From NCBI GenBank assembly GCA_008360975.2, contig CM039182.1:81995405-82059404 (forward strand): 64,000 bases of DNA. Direction: 5' to 3'. This DNA comes from Lichenostomus cassidix. Its lineage: Eukaryota > Chordata > Aves > Passeriformes > Meliphagidae. Both the position numbers and the translations under genes were made by a program. Shown here piece by piece: positions 14,801 to 29,800 of the stretch. How positions within the stretch are numbered: position 1 is the stretch's first letter; every line of letters begins with the position of its first letter. Under the pieces are notes generated by a model that was given only the letters and a program-made list of their open reading frames with translations, did not search any database and was not told the origin of the DNA.

Positions 14801-17800
14801 GTAGGAGGGCTTAAGGATCTGGTTCCAACCCCTCTGCCATGGGGCCATCTGCTGGACCAGGGTGCTATAAGGTCTGTTTGGAGCCTTCTCTTCTCCAGGT
14901 CAACCAACCCCAACCATCTCAGCCTGTCTTCAAAAGGGAGAATGCAGATAGGGCTATATATAATTACATTCGCACATATAAAAATATATATGAAAACTTA
15001 AACCTGTTGCTTGGGCTGAATGTTAGGAATATTCTGTTCTCTCTAATGCTGTAAAAAAAGAGCAGCATAGGTGTTTCCTTTATTGTCCTCCTCAAGGATA
15101 GTCATAAATAAGACATATAGTCTCTATTTGATTTTTGCTTTCTTTCAACCTATGAATTCACCCTGTCATTGTTTGCCTATCTTTTGAATTCTAGACTGTC
15201 AGTTCCTCTACTTTTTCTCTTGTACACTTTACCCTTTCTCACTGTTCATCATACCTCTTCTTCAGACTGCTTCACATGTTTTCCACTTACCTGCCTTCCT
15301 ATTGTAATATTTCCTGTGCTGATGCTGAGTAACATCTATGATCCAGAATTTGTCTGTCACCACTGTTGTCAAAGGAGGTCATCATACATTCTTTTTAAAG
15401 ACCCTGTCTTCAAGTGATTCTTGAAAAGTTTAAGATGGAAAATTATGTTGGATGTTTTATAGCATTGTTTATTACCTGGGAAATTCATATGTTTTTTTAA
15501 ATCCAGAGGAGTTGTTTCTAGATCATGCTGTCCTTCTGGCTATTCTCTCAAACATAAGGATAGAGCATTATCCCTACATTCTCTACCAATGGATGAAGAT
15601 CTGAATTCATCCAAAGGTTGAGTTTTTTTGGAAACCAGGTTTTGGCTGAGGTATATGATCATTCTGGATCTATAGATAAAGTGAAAATGCAAAGAATGCT
15701 AGGCTTTTTTCAAATGCTTTTAAACGTAGGATTTCTGTCAAAATGCTTATGCTGTATATAGCATGGTTGATATATTCATGGAGTCAAGGAGAAAAGAACT
15801 GGATAATACATTACTAAATGAGAGTAATATCTATTGTAATGTATGAAGTACAGTAATTCCCTTGTATTTGTTGAAGTAGTTATGGAAATGTAAGAAAATG
15901 TTAGAAGTCCTACAGCTCCAAGTGTGTGGTCTCTTTCTAGAACTTTGCTAGAATTTGTAATGTTTTTGTTCATCTGAAATTGAAGGGAAGGGTAGCCGAG
16001 GGCTTGTAAAAGTCACTGAAACATGAACTGCACTTCCAAAAGTTCACACTAAAATGTCTGTTTTTTAAACTTTGTGGTTTTTTTTTTAATACAAAGAGCA
16101 TTTACTCATGTAGGAGGTGCAAGTGATAACACACCTATCTGTTCTGATCATTAAAACTAAGGAAGTCCAATTTGTTTCCTCGTCTTAGAAACTATGATGA
16201 ACAAGATGCTTAACAGCTCAGCAAGTAAACAGATTGACCTGTTGACACACCTTGTAGTAAATATCTCTTCCTGTGTGTTACTGGACCGTTTCCAACCTTT
16301 TGACTCTATTGAGAAATTGGAGGAGAAGGCTCATGAACTCATGCAGGAAAATAATCTCTTAGCTAGTAAGTACCTTATGTAAAATATATTTTTTCAGAAA
16401 ATTTCAATCTTTGTAGTTGTTGCGTGTGTTTATTGATAATGTAGGTTAAGGTTACAGAGTTTCAAAGCATGCATTAAATCACATATAATGCAGTCAAAAT
16501 AAAGCACATTTGAATGCTCTAATGTAAGATGGAAAGACTAAGTATATTGTTTTAACTGCAGAATGGCCAAATGAATCCTTGGAGTCTCTTATTTCTAACA
16601 AAATATTTAAAAGAATGGCCATAAATATTTGAAGAAGAAAAAGATGAAAAAATGTGGAATACTGAGGAAACTTAAGATGACAATATCATCTATTTAATCT
16701 AGCTTACATCCTATCAAAATTTATTTTTTATCTTCTTGACTTTTCAGAAAGGAGGAAAGAAAGGCATTTTTGTAAAATTTTTTCTTAAACCAACACCTCA
16801 GAGAAATTAGGTTGTTTATTCAGAGCAAATAAATTCTTAAGGAATGTCTTTTCTTCCCTGGGATTACACTTTCTCTCTTATTCCTCTATTATATGCTTAT
16901 TGCTGAGAATCAATCAATTTTACAAAAGAGTTTAAAAGGCAAGAATTTTTTCCTTAACATACACACTTGTCTTGCAGAAAATGCTGTACATTGCATGTAG
17001 CCTTTCCAAAAGAGAGGCCCTTTTAAGTCTATGTAAAGTGTTCCACAACATTTTCCCACTGTTGTTTTGGTTTTTATTGCCTCCCTTATGCCCATGAGTG
17101 TACAACAGAAGACATGAGAAAGCACTTGTAGAGAAGTAAACTGCTCAGTTTGGAATCCTATGCTTGTTTTGTGATCTTCACAGTACCCTGGCAACGGCCA
17201 CCCTCTATCAATATAAAACTAACAGGCCATACCTTGAGATAAGGAAAATTGCTCAGGAGTACTTTGGAAAAGGCAAACTGTTTGTCCTTTCAAGGAAAGA
17301 AATGGAAAGATAAGTCTTGGCTCTCAGAAAATTGAATTATCAAAATCTAGATCCGCTTACCTAGGAAAGGGTTGTATGCGAATATAAGCCAAGACATTTC
17401 TTATGGGTATTGTTTAGTACTCTGGCCTTATAATATCTTCAATTATTAGAGAGAGAGAAGATGGCATTTTAAGGGACCTAATGTGTCCAATATGTCAATG
17501 GACATATTGCTCTAATGTAGGCATACATTCCTACAGAAAATATGAAATATGTTAAATTGGAATGGGATTTTCCTTGGTTTGGTTGTGGTCTTCAGAGCCT
17601 CATGGAATGTGTTAGAAAATCAGCTCTTTGCATAAATGGGAAAATGAGATTGGCCAGTTGAATGAAATAAACTTTGCAGTAAAGTATTCTATATTTTATT
17701 ATCTTTCAGAGACCCAGACGGTAGGTAAGATAAGAAGGGCAACATTTCACATTCATCCAGAAGTTCTAAAAATTCTGGGTCACCCAAAAAGAGAAGACAA

Positions 17801-20800
17801 CCAGTTTCCTGTATTTGGCTTCATCTTTACAACTACATGTCAAAATTTCATCTGTTTAGGTTGTTTCTTCTTTTTACAGAGCTGGAGAAAACCAACATGC
17901 AAAATCTGCTGTGCTAAACCAGAAGTTTTGTAATTGGTTTGAAAATTAACATCAGGGTAAATTTTAGTGGGTTGGTGCTGTTTACTTTGTCATCTTCTTT
18001 GGGAAGTTGCTATCCTCTGATGGACAATTTTTATAGCTGCTGCTTTTACTGTGGAACTGATATCAATCCCCCAAAAAGGGTTAAATCCAGATTTAAAGAG
18101 AGAACTGCATTAAAAAAAAAGACAACCTCAGATAAAAATGATTTTTACAAACCCATTTATCAAGTGAATAATCTTTTACATTTCATATTCATGAACATAG
18201 AAAATGTCTCTGAAACCTGCCATTTTTGGTCTGGGGATCAAGAAAGTTTAGAGACTGCCCTGACAGACGAGTGTATCCTATATCATACGGTAATTAGCTG
18301 TGAGTTAGCTATGGAAATAGCATAAATTATATAAGTTTAGTTATGAAGCTTCCTTTCTTCTTGTGTCAGGTATCATCTTCCTTACACCAAAGGACAAGAA
18401 GCAAAATTCTAGCAATCTCCTTCCAAGACACATTTCATATACAATTAGAACCAGTGTTCTCTACAGCATGAGAACAGATTTGATTAAAAACCCCAAATGG
18501 AAATCCCATCCCCACAAGTTGCCAGCTGATGGGTTTAAATACAACCATGTCTTTATTCCTCTTCAAGACATGATTGAAAGGGCAATTATTTCAGCACAGA
18601 CTGGGACAGACACCTCAGAGACAGCAATTCAGGTGCAAGCCATGCCTTACCCTTGTCATACCAGTGATCTGTAAGTAAACTTTCAGCTTTTTAGTTCAAT
18701 GTGTTATCCTTGTTAGATTAGTGCTAGAGAACTTGGGATCCTACTGAGTTCCCATTTTTAAGTGGGTGAATGTATATCTCTGCACAGGATTAAACAAGTA
18801 CATCCAACACCAGAGTATTACACCATAGCAAATATTATCTGAAAGCTGTGTTTAACATAACACATTATACAATGTTTGTTGGTCATCTGGCAGATGGCCC
18901 CTTACAAACTGTTTGCAGCCATACCATGGTGAAGTCTGCTGGACAGAGGCTGTGTCAACATAGTGCGCAATTAACTTAGATTATACTAAGAGATCCCTTT
19001 TAAATCCTTAGGTGTCCTATTAAATTTTAAAATTAGTCAGTGGTAATAAATTTGTTAAAGTGGAGTGAAAATTGACTGGGTCGTGTTAATCCTCACAAAT
19101 ATTACTTTGCCGTCAACACAAATCTGAATTTTGTTTGACTTTGAATGGAGTCCTAAAGAGTAATTGTATCAGTTGTATTGTTTAAAATACTAATACATAT
19201 AATAATAATATTGTACCAATATATAAATTTAGCTTGTTACATAAAAAATAAATAATTCTTAGCAGAACAGGAATAAATCTCATTTATCATGTCAGATCTT
19301 ATTTCATGCATGCTTTGAGAACAGTTCCAGCATTAACCTATTAACATTTTGCTAGAAAATGACTTACATGTGGGGGCTGACAGCTCTTCATGCATGTTCT
19401 TTCATAGATTCTTGAACAACATAGGGTTTTTTTTCCCACTTATGATGATGTTAACATGGATGGTTTCAGTTGCTGCTATGGTTCGCAAGCTGGTTTATGA
19501 AAGAGAAATTCATCTTGAAGAGGTAAGAGGCAGATGAACCTCTGAAAAGGAAATTTATTCATTAAAGTGCACTGAAATGCAAAACTTGTGAGGTACTTTT
19601 ATGTACTCATGATCCAGATGGCTTTGTTTTCACTTGTTTCCTCTGGGCAGTAGGTTCTAGTTCTAGCTGCCAACTCAGATTCACAACATTGTTTGAGCAT
19701 CAGTATGCAAATATTGTCCATGAGACAAAAAACAACAAGAAAAAGATCCACAGAAGTTGAAGCTGGAAAGTGTTATTTGGGAAGGCCTTATGATTAGAAT
19801 GTTTTATGTTTTGGATTATTTTTCATATTCTTCTCTATACAGTCTCTAATGATAAAACTACGTAAACCAAATTAAGTATTTTTCATGTACCATGAAATTA
19901 TCAGAAATATAAGGGAGATGACATACAAAAATCCAAACCCAACATTTATTTACTTATGTCAATGACTGGTCTTCACCGGTGCTAAGCCTATAGAAGGACA
20001 GGGTCCTTGTGATATGTTTTCTATATGGATAGATACACTTTTTTAAAGAATTACACTGGTTTTACTGTATCACTAGAATTACCGCTTCAGTGAGATTTTT
20101 AAATTGGGGGATTATTGAGGAGTTCTCTAATTTCTCTAATCTTTCTGTTGTAAGATAACTTTTTTAATGCTTCAAAATATTAAATAAATTTAATAATAAT
20201 TTTAATGATCTTATGACAAATGCTTCAGAGATTTTATTAGACTGGAGCCAAAAGCATTTTTATAGAAAAAGAGGGATTCTACTTCTTACTTGGCTAAATT
20301 AGTATTTGCCTGGTAATACATAAAGGTTACAAACTGTATGTCTCTTTCAGAAGAGCAGCAGGCTGGGAAAAAAAATGTTTGCTTATACATTGCTGTGGAT
20401 ATTCTCAGTACTTTTTAGAGTATATAAAGGAAAAATCCTCACTGGAAGAACCAGTAATCTGACATCTGGTCCTGAAACCCTACGCAAAAGAGAGCTGTGC
20501 TGAGCACTGTGACTCCTTGTGTTTGTGTGTGATGATCTCAGAGACTGCCCTGCCCAACAATGTGTCTGATCCAGGCAAGAGCACAGGAACAGGAAAAAGC
20601 AGAAAGAAATTTAAGGGGAAGATGATGTCCTTTGGGAAGCTGGTAGTCTCTTGGTGACAACATGTATTTTCTGAAAAAGAAAAACAAAAAGGAAGTTTTT
20701 TTCCTAACTTTAGCTCTCTTTGCTGTGTTGTCTTGCAGTATATGAAGACAATGGGAGTGTATCCAGCCATTCATTTCTTTGCTTGGTTTTTGGAGAATGT

Positions 20801-23800
20801 CATTGTGCTCACAGTAAGCAGCTGTGCTCTGGCCATCATTTTAAAAGCAAGTGGTATCTTTGCTTATAGCAATGGCTTCCTTATCTTCCTTTTTCTCCTG
20901 GAATTTGGAGTTACTGTTATCATGTTAAGCTATTTTTTGGGAGTGTTTTTTAGCAGTGCCGATACAGCAGCTCTGTGTGCCAGCCTTGTCTATATGATCA
21001 GCTTTTTACCCTACATAGTTTTGTTGGTCTTGCAGAACCAGCTGAGTTTCATCAGCCAGATTATAATGGTAAATATTTCTTTTCCTTTTCTAATTTTTCT
21101 CCTCCAACTATGCTGTGAATTTCTATAGTTTCAAAACTTTAGGCCATAATGTACTTACTTTTTCTCATGTTTCTGTTTGTTTTTGTGATCATTGGAAATA
21201 AATCACACTGATAAATCTCCAGTTGATAAAATATTTAGAATGTAGAAAGGAATGGAAAGTAAACTGTCAGGGAAATTTTGTAAACATACAGAAAATATCA
21301 GGAAGTTGCATTCCTCCTGTTCATGTGTTATCTTAATGTCTTGGCCTCAAAATATTTGTAACATAAGTGTATTTTCAAGATCAGCTGATGTCATGCCAAT
21401 TCTCAAAGTCATTATTTGTTTGAAGGAAAACTAGTTATTGATTTTCTGTTATGTATAATTGGAGAATAGATTAGAAATTTGTCCAGGCATATAATCTGAG
21501 GTATATGTTTATTTGGTGTAGGTTATTTTGGGTCCTTTCCTGGTTTATGTATTCCATAGGCTGCTTTATGTCTTTGTAATGTCCTAACATACTATATCCC
21601 TGAATGTGACATCAAATATCATCATCATCATATAATGAAAACCATATTTCACACATTATGGCTTCACTGTTTCAAAATAACTCACTAAATTAAGATGGTG
21701 GAATAATTAATACCCTGTTAAAAAAATGCTCATTTTTTTTCAGCTTCAGTCAGTCAGATATAAAGCAATTTCCAGTATTAATAGCTAGATCGGTGGAGCA
21801 AATACTACTGAGGTTTGTGGGGGAGTATGGTTAAAACATAAACAGAAATACCAACTATTAGCCTATGTGGACAAAAAAAGGTCTATGTAGTTTGTGCTTG
21901 CTTTTAGTATCACAAGTTATTCTATTTCATGGAACTTGTTAACAACATGTTTTAATTTGATATTCACATCCTCTTTCTCCTCTGGTGTTGTAGTGTCTTC
22001 TTTCTACAACCGCCTTTGGGCAAGGAATATTTTTCATTACATATTTTGAGGGCCAAGAAATAGGTAAGCTCTTTGGTTTGGAGAAAAGCTTTGTAAATAT
22101 TATTTCAAAAACTACAGTTGGAAATGTTTTGCAATTTGTTCTGAAAAAGTCTCTAATGAGTTAATAGGATAGATTAAGTTCAGGTATTTAAAGGGATGCA
22201 ATCCATTTTTTTACTATTATGGAAAGATCAATATTGATGACAGTGGATGTTTCTAACTACTGAAAAAGTATCACAATGGTACAACAGTTGGTAAAAGTGG
22301 AAGAGACAATTGCAGGAAATATGACTTGAATTTCCCACTAGACACTTCATCAAAATGACTCTACTGAAGGAAGGGCAAAATGTGTTTTGGGAAAAACTAC
22401 TTTCCTTGACAATTGTAGAAAAAGAATTGTAGAAGCAATATCATGACCCACTGTACTGCAAACAAAGTAGTGTTCTCAGTAAAAAAAAAAAAAGCAATAT
22501 GTTTAATAAACTTTCAACTTTGTTGCTTTTGTTTTCCATTTAGCAGTACAGTAGCTTTCTGTAGTACTAGTGTTTGCACCTTCTTTTTTCCTTTTATGTC
22601 TTCTACAATGTAATAATTTTATGAAGCTGTTATTCAGTGAGCTCACTCCTGTTTACTGCTGAATGCTTCTCAGGTAGAATTCACAGATTTGAATTTTCAG
22701 ATTTAGCAATATAGAAATGACATTAAACTTTGTGTAATCCTTTTCTTTATATGAGCAGAGTGGCTTAGAGCCTGATTCATTGGTCAGTACCCCGTTTTGT
22801 CAGTGTTGAAGTGCTTTTTCTTTTGCCAAATAAAGGGCCAGCTAAAACTTCATAAACAGCCCTTTCTGCAACAGCTTCTCTTCATTTTCCCAGCAGCAAT
22901 GTCACCTGCTGTTCTAAACACAGGCTTGTAGCGGCATAGAAATTCATTTCCGTTCATTAGGATTACTGTTATTAACTATGACTTCTTTTGTGCTTAAATA
23001 CCCAGAAGTGTGGGTTGTTGCTGTGCTTGTGATCTTTAATGCCGCACATATTTGCTTTGACCTTTAAAAAATCATTATTATTACTACCAGGGATTCAGTG
23101 GAATAATGTGCACCAGTCAGTGGCACAAGGAGGATACATGACCTTTGGATGGATGTGCTGGATGATGTTCTTTGACTCCATTTTATATTCTGTAGGTGGC
23201 TGGTATTTCAGCAATATTATTCCTGGTAAGATCATGGACTTGCTCTTATTTCATGGTTTTGAATAAGTTATTTAATATTATTCCTTCGTTAATATCTCTA
23301 CAATGTAAACAAATCAGACACCCCAGGAAACAGTTATTGTGGCATTGTCTTCCTTGGTTTTATACAATTAAAACAAAAATATGTCTTTTTCTGAGTTAAG
23401 GTTCTGTTGTGCAAAACTGTCTGATTTTTCTGTAGGGACTGAGAAACAATGTCTTCCTAAATACATAAACATTGACAAGAGCTAACACAGGGACTAGAGT
23501 TTGTAGACGGGCATAAAATATCTTTTCTTTTCTTATGGGTAGAACTAATATTTTTTAGAATTAGGAATTTATTGGATCTTCACAATAATAGAGCTTAGTC
23601 TAGTTGCTGTAAAATTTCCTGTAAAAATGGTGAATTTTCTGAGTCAGTACTTGGGCTAAACCCATGAACAACAGCATATTTTCAAATCATAAAGACTTCA
23701 GAGAGCCTGGTAATTGTATCTTGCGCCCAGTCAGTCCACAGTCCATGGTATGAAGAAAACTAATTGATTTTCAAGCATATTTTGAGAAAGTAGTGGTGTG

Positions 23801-26800
23801 TTTTTAAAATTTTTTTCATGAACCAAGTTTTATAAATCTTATTGAGTTGGTTGATGTATTTTAAATTACAGCCTTATGCCTCACTGTATGTTTTACCTTT
23901 CCTCTGATGATCTACCTTTCCTCTGATTTGCATATGTCACTTTGTCTTCTGGCTACTTGGTATTTTTTTTTAATTAAAAATTAATTTTACCTTGAAAGAT
24001 ATAGGTGGGTGAAATGTGCAACAGAATTTTAAAAACCTTATCTTAAATTGACACTTGCCCTTCAGTGTCAATGTAAGGACACTCCAGAGTGTCTGAGTTG
24101 TGTAATGGGCAAGTGGTGCCTGAAAAGATGAGGCAATGCCAAAGATTAGGTCGTATATAGGATTGTGGTTTTGCCCCTTCTATTTATGTGCCACTAGATG
24201 TGTTTGCTATGGTGGCTGATTGGTTTGCACTGTGCAGATGTTAATGGAAAAACTACTGCAATGGATTATTTTTATAATAAAAATTAGACTCTTTGTCTCA
24301 GCAGGCCATTTGGTGCATTTTCTTTCCTATAGGTTACAAGATTATGTTAAGTCTATGCTTCTGTTACACTTTGAAGCTGATTTGGAAATAGGGGAAAGCA
24401 TTACTAAGGTTTCATTATTTTATATCAGGACCTGGTTTATGACCAAATGAGTTTTACACTTTATTAAAATTTTCAAGCGGAGCCAAAAATTTGGGCTAAT
24501 TAAATTGTCTAACCAGCTGTTCATAAGAAATGATAGGGCATTATTAGTCTACAAACAGATGCAAAATTACTATAAATTTTTCAACAGTTTATATCATAAT
24601 TCTAATATAGGAAAATTTGGATTAAAGAACCGATGGTACTTTCCCTTTACTGTTTCCTACTGGAAGAACGTGTGTGGTCCAGAGAGAAGCAAGAGACATT
24701 ATCTGAATTCTAATATGTTTTTCTTCAATGAAAACTTCCAAGAAAAAGGTTTGTAGTAAGAGAATTTGAACAATGGCTTTTTTTTTGGTTTTTTTGAATG
24801 GTATTCTAGTAGTGGCCAATCTGCTTTATCATTGCTTGGTCCTATATTTTAGGTTTAGATCTTGTCCCTTTCTGTTTTCCATTATTTAGTATATACTGTT
24901 ACATTGTGCTACCCCCTGTAATGCTTGATTAATTCAGTGAAAACTATTCTAGAGAAATATTTGAGAAAACTCTTTAATAGATGTCAAATAAGTATCTCTT
25001 GGGTTCATCCTTTCCCAGTGTATTGTGTCTTTGCTTTGTTTGGATATTCTGGAGTTCACTGAGGCCTTTTATGCTCCTACTGAATCTGAAACATATTGGG
25101 CTTTCATAACTTTTTTAAAAATTTACTTCTTGTTTCAGTGGAGAAATTAACTTTGTTCATTTCTTTCCCTTCTGTTTTTAATTTCCTTCTTCTATAATTA
25201 CCATTCCTTCTGTCTCTGCTTCTTAGCCTTTTGTTTGAAAAGCAGTTATTGTAACTCATTTTTATCTGCCTCCAGGTACTTTCACAACTCTTCCATGTAT
25301 GTTCACTTATTTACAATTAATTCAGATTTTTTTTTTTTTTTTACTTTTCTTCCCCTCTATATTCTCTTTAAGGACTGTCTTACATTTAGTTTAGATTTTG
25401 GAAATAAAGGATTAAGTCACCTTCACCTATATTTTATCTTGGACTTTAGAACAACAAGATGTGACTTTTTTTGAAAGTTACAGTGGCTTGGAAATGATCC
25501 AGTTGTCTGTAACAAAGGTGAAGAAGATGAACAACTCAGCAGTTTCATGTGCAGGTGTCTCCTAGATTAGAGCAGGCTTCAAAATTTCCTGAGGTTAATT
25601 TAAACACTTATGGAGAAACTATTTGTATGAATTTTGTCTGAATTTCTGCAATTTGGAAGAGCTCCATTTTGTTAATATGATTGTCTTTAGTCCTTACATA
25701 AAATGAAGATTTCCAGTGTTTCCCCCAGTTTCACCACAAAATCTGCAGAAAACAAAGAAATAAGCTTCTCTGCTTGACCAGTTATTAGAGTGATTTCCAT
25801 CTCAAGCCATCTATGTGATTGCCTGCACTTGGTGGCTCACTTCTCCTCGTGGAGAATGTCATGCAATTTGCTTGTGTGTGAATGCTAAAGCTGTCATGCA
25901 GCAAAGGAACTTGCTGTCTTTTGTAAGAATTGTGCGCCATTGTACTGACAATGGGATAAATACATCCGTGAAGAATTATCTTGGTACAGCAAAGTTTCTT
26001 GCTTTCAAACAATTTCTGTATTTATTCCATACAGCCCAGGTAAGGGTTAATTCCAGGGGTGTAGAGAGCAATTAGGAAATCAGAGGTGTATGAAGGAGAG
26101 GCTGGAGTGTAGGTCCTACCACCTGGAACTACACCTCCATCAGGGCTGGCAGAGACCAGGGTGCTGTGCATCCACTTGGAACTCCCCTTTGGAAAAGCTG
26201 CAGGGTGATCAGTTTAGTGCTTGCAAGTAACTTAGAGCTCTTTGTCTGAGTTTTTCCTGAGTTACATTCTCTGAGGCCCACTCTGCACTTGAATGCTTTC
26301 TTGTTAATTTCCAGGATGCAAATTTAGGAAACAGCGGAAAGGGCGTGAAGAATGTTTGTTGGTGGTTTTAGTCTGCAGACCAAAAGACAAAGGAGGTAAC
26401 TGGAAGAGAGATTTCTGGATAGGAAGACCTTAGTAGTGTCACAATTGCTGGTATTATCTTGCTAGGATGACCTCATGTTTAGAAAGAATTTTTGCCAGAA
26501 CCTTAAAATTGATTGTGAAAGGAGATAAACAACTTTTTCATTCATAGAATAAACAAACCTTTGAAATATTTGAAATAATTATGTAATTTTTAATCTATAA
26601 TTTTATTTATATAATTCAAGTTTTTTATGTATAGCATAGTTCTCTGTTCTTGTAAGGCTTACATATTATTTACATAATAGTATTCCATACAATATAACTA
26701 TAAACCATAAATATTTTATATAAATGTATATTCATAAGGATAATTCTCTCCTCATAATTCTCATTCATTAAAGTTTGTTTCTTTGGACTAACATTCCAAT

Positions 26801-29800
26801 TTGGCTTACCTGTGCTGAAAAAGAAAAAACCCAACCCACTGGCAGATTTCTCAGTTGTAATGAGTCAATAAAATATTACACATTAATAATATAATGAAGC
26901 TGCTGGTTGACTGTGCTCATGCTTGGAAAGCAGTGCCAACCTGACATGGAAAGGAAGGCAACTTTAATGGTGTCATATGGCATCGCATTTTCCTGATGCT
27001 GTTACCTCACGGTTAGTTTTATTATTTTATCAAGACATACGTAGACATGCATGTAACTTGGCATAACTGTTTTAAATTGCTTTTTAAAATTAAAATGGGT
27101 CAAATTCATAGCAAATATTAATTGGCAGGGAATATTGCATTTCAGTTTAGTTTGTGTCAGTTTGGACAGCTTGAACATCTGTTCTAGGCTTTGGTAAATG
27201 GTAGCAGGGGTTAAGTTATTTTGTTATTCCCTTTATACACTGACACATGTTTCGATTCAGCAACCTGCTTATTGTGCTGCTCTTCCCCACCCAGACCCAG
27301 CATCTCATAGCTGGAAAGGCCCTTGCACTGAAGGAGCCACTGTTGGTGTTGTGCTGCTGTCCCTCACCAAAGAACACGTGGATGGTCAGAAGGCTGCTGT
27401 TAAAGATCTCAACCTCACTTTCCATAGAGGCCAGATAACAGCGCTCTTGGGACCTAATGGAGCTGGCAAGACAACAGTTATGTAAGTCTGACTTTTAGTG
27501 CTATTACTATCCCCTCTGATCTCTGCTATGCTTTTTCAATTCATAATTTTGAAGTATTTGCTATGATTTTTTTCCCCCAAATATATATATTTGATAAACT
27601 CTCAACAACACATGGAAAGTGAAGGTTGTATATCTATGACAAACCCAATGTAATAAATAGAGAGCTGAGTTGTCTGTGCCACTTAAGCCATGATGTAACA
27701 GCTCAGGAACAGCTTAAATAGGAGCTGGTCATGTCTGGTTGTGCACTGAACCTATAGTGCCAGAGTTTTCTTTTCTGGCACCCTATATGAACTCATCATA
27801 TGGAAACTTTTTTAAGTTTTAAGGTGTTTTTGTCCCTAGAGGTTGCAGGGGACTTCTTTCTTGGCAGTTGACCAGAACTGAAAATGGTGTTTAAAGGTAT
27901 CTTAAGTAAGAAGTTTGTTTCTATCTTTCTGTTGGCTATGATCAACTTTCACCAAGCCAGTGATGCAGGAGGGGACCCAACTGGAAAATACTCCTCACAG
28001 AAAACCCATGTGAAAAATGAAACAATCACCTGTTAGATTTGGTTGGGAAAAAAAAATGGATTTTGTTCTGGAAGAAGGGAAATGAACAACTGTTGAGTTC
28101 ATGTTCAAGAAACAAAACAAAAAAACCCATCAACCAATGAATCAAAAATAACCCCCCAAAAAGCCACCAAAAGCAAAAAATAGCTAAACCCAAACTTTAG
28201 TGATATTTATACAACTGTAGTTGACCAACACCAAATTGGTGTTGCTCTAAAGGTGTTACTACATGCCTCTGGGTATCCAAATGATGAGCGAATTGCACAC
28301 AATCTTGCTGATTTTTCTTTTTTTAATCTTTTTCTTATATCAGATCCCTGTTGACTGGTCTGTATCCACCGAGCTCTGGCACGATTATTGTTAATGGGAA
28401 GGACATACGGACGGAGCTGGCTGCCATCAGGACAGAGCTGGGTGTTTGCCCACAGTACGATGTCCTGTTCAACACACTGACGGTGCGAGAGCATCTCCTG
28501 CTTTACGGGTCAGTGAAAGCACCTGGATGGACCAAAGAACAGTTGAATGAGCAAGTCAGTGGGTAAGCTTTCCTTCCATTTGCTGAAATATGTCAAGAAA
28601 ATTGGTAATGACTATTGCAAGCCACTCAAATAAGAAAGAGAAAATGCAAAACTTGCAAGCAGAAGCCAATGGAAACTGCAGGGTTTTGGAAGTTTTTATG
28701 ACGTTTCATGTTCTGAAATTGTGACTTGAAAATAGATTTTCTAGTTTCTAACTCTTCCTTGAATATATTTGTAGTGGAACTGTCAGTGTTTAAAAACCTG
28801 GTATAAAGAACCATCAAATAATGATGTTTTGACTGAAGGGGAGGTGGTTAACCTTGTAGCAGCTGCAGGAGTTCTGCCTCATTGCTGTTTGCCTTGTCTC
28901 CATCCTTGCTGGAGAGGCAGATAGAAAGTAAACTGCTGTGCTTGCTCTGAGTTTTTAGATAAATCAACAACACTTTATATATTCGTTATCCTATATTCCC
29001 TCACCTGCAGCAGAAGGAAGGCTAGAAAACCAGAAAAGCCAGGTAAAGGCAGTGCTTGTTACAAACTTTTTAAATAGGTCACCTTATTTCCCTTTGCTAA
29101 ATCCAGCCTTGACATGTTTTTAATAAATGAAGAGGTTTAAAAATGAACAAACCAAAAGGAAAAACAAGTCAGAGCTCTGACATAATCTCAGAGGATTTCC
29201 CACTTGTCAGGTGAAAAACATTTACTAGTGTTTTTGTGCTGATACTTCTTTGATATAGGACTAGGTCTTATTTTTGTCTAGTGTATATTAAACTAACTAC
29301 TAAACTGTACAAGCTGAGATCTGGTTCATTAATAGCAAACTGCATTCTCTCTACTTTAGGAATAAAAACTATGTTTTCAAACAGTGAGGCAGTGTAAATA
29401 GTTTCTGTTCACCTTGTGATTCATGCTAAACTCCGTGAAGGGTTGGCAAAACCTGCACCACAGTTTGAGTTATGAAACAAAAAGTCTTTATCATTGTTTG
29501 AGGGAGCTATAATCTGCAGTTTGCTGCAGTTGGTGGATAAACTGGTATTTCTTTAATTAGCTTTTATATAAAAGTTTTCTGTACAATACTTATTCAGAAT
29601 CTGTGCATCAGGCGATGATGAGCATTTATGCTTTCTAGGTAAAGAGATACTTGTTTTCCTGTTTGTTTTTGCCACCAAAATATATAATTTATCAGAGGTA
29701 GTAAACTTTTCACTTTCCATTTACAGTGACTTTTCATAGTTTTCTGAGTGGACATGATGTGACTTCAAAAACATTTTCAAGATTGGTCCTGTTTCTGTAC

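Larger units (their letters stand above)
10705..16188. other. Intron 4
   Basis: 5.5 kb intron. It holds a GC-rich block beside a poly(T) run (11100-11505) and a minus-strand CR1 fragment (about 14781-14942), both listed separately. The rest is AT-rich unique sequence with no recognisable gene. Confidence 0.7.

Noticed and set aside
17939..18325. 128-codon open frame upstream of exon 6
   Set aside because: AT-rich, no family resemblance, and exons 5 and 6 already join in phase with the expected ABCA13 sequence.
20480..20774. Minus-strand open frames overlapping the exon 8 boundary
   Set aside because: They are shadows of exon 8 and its upstream intron, with no recognisable product.
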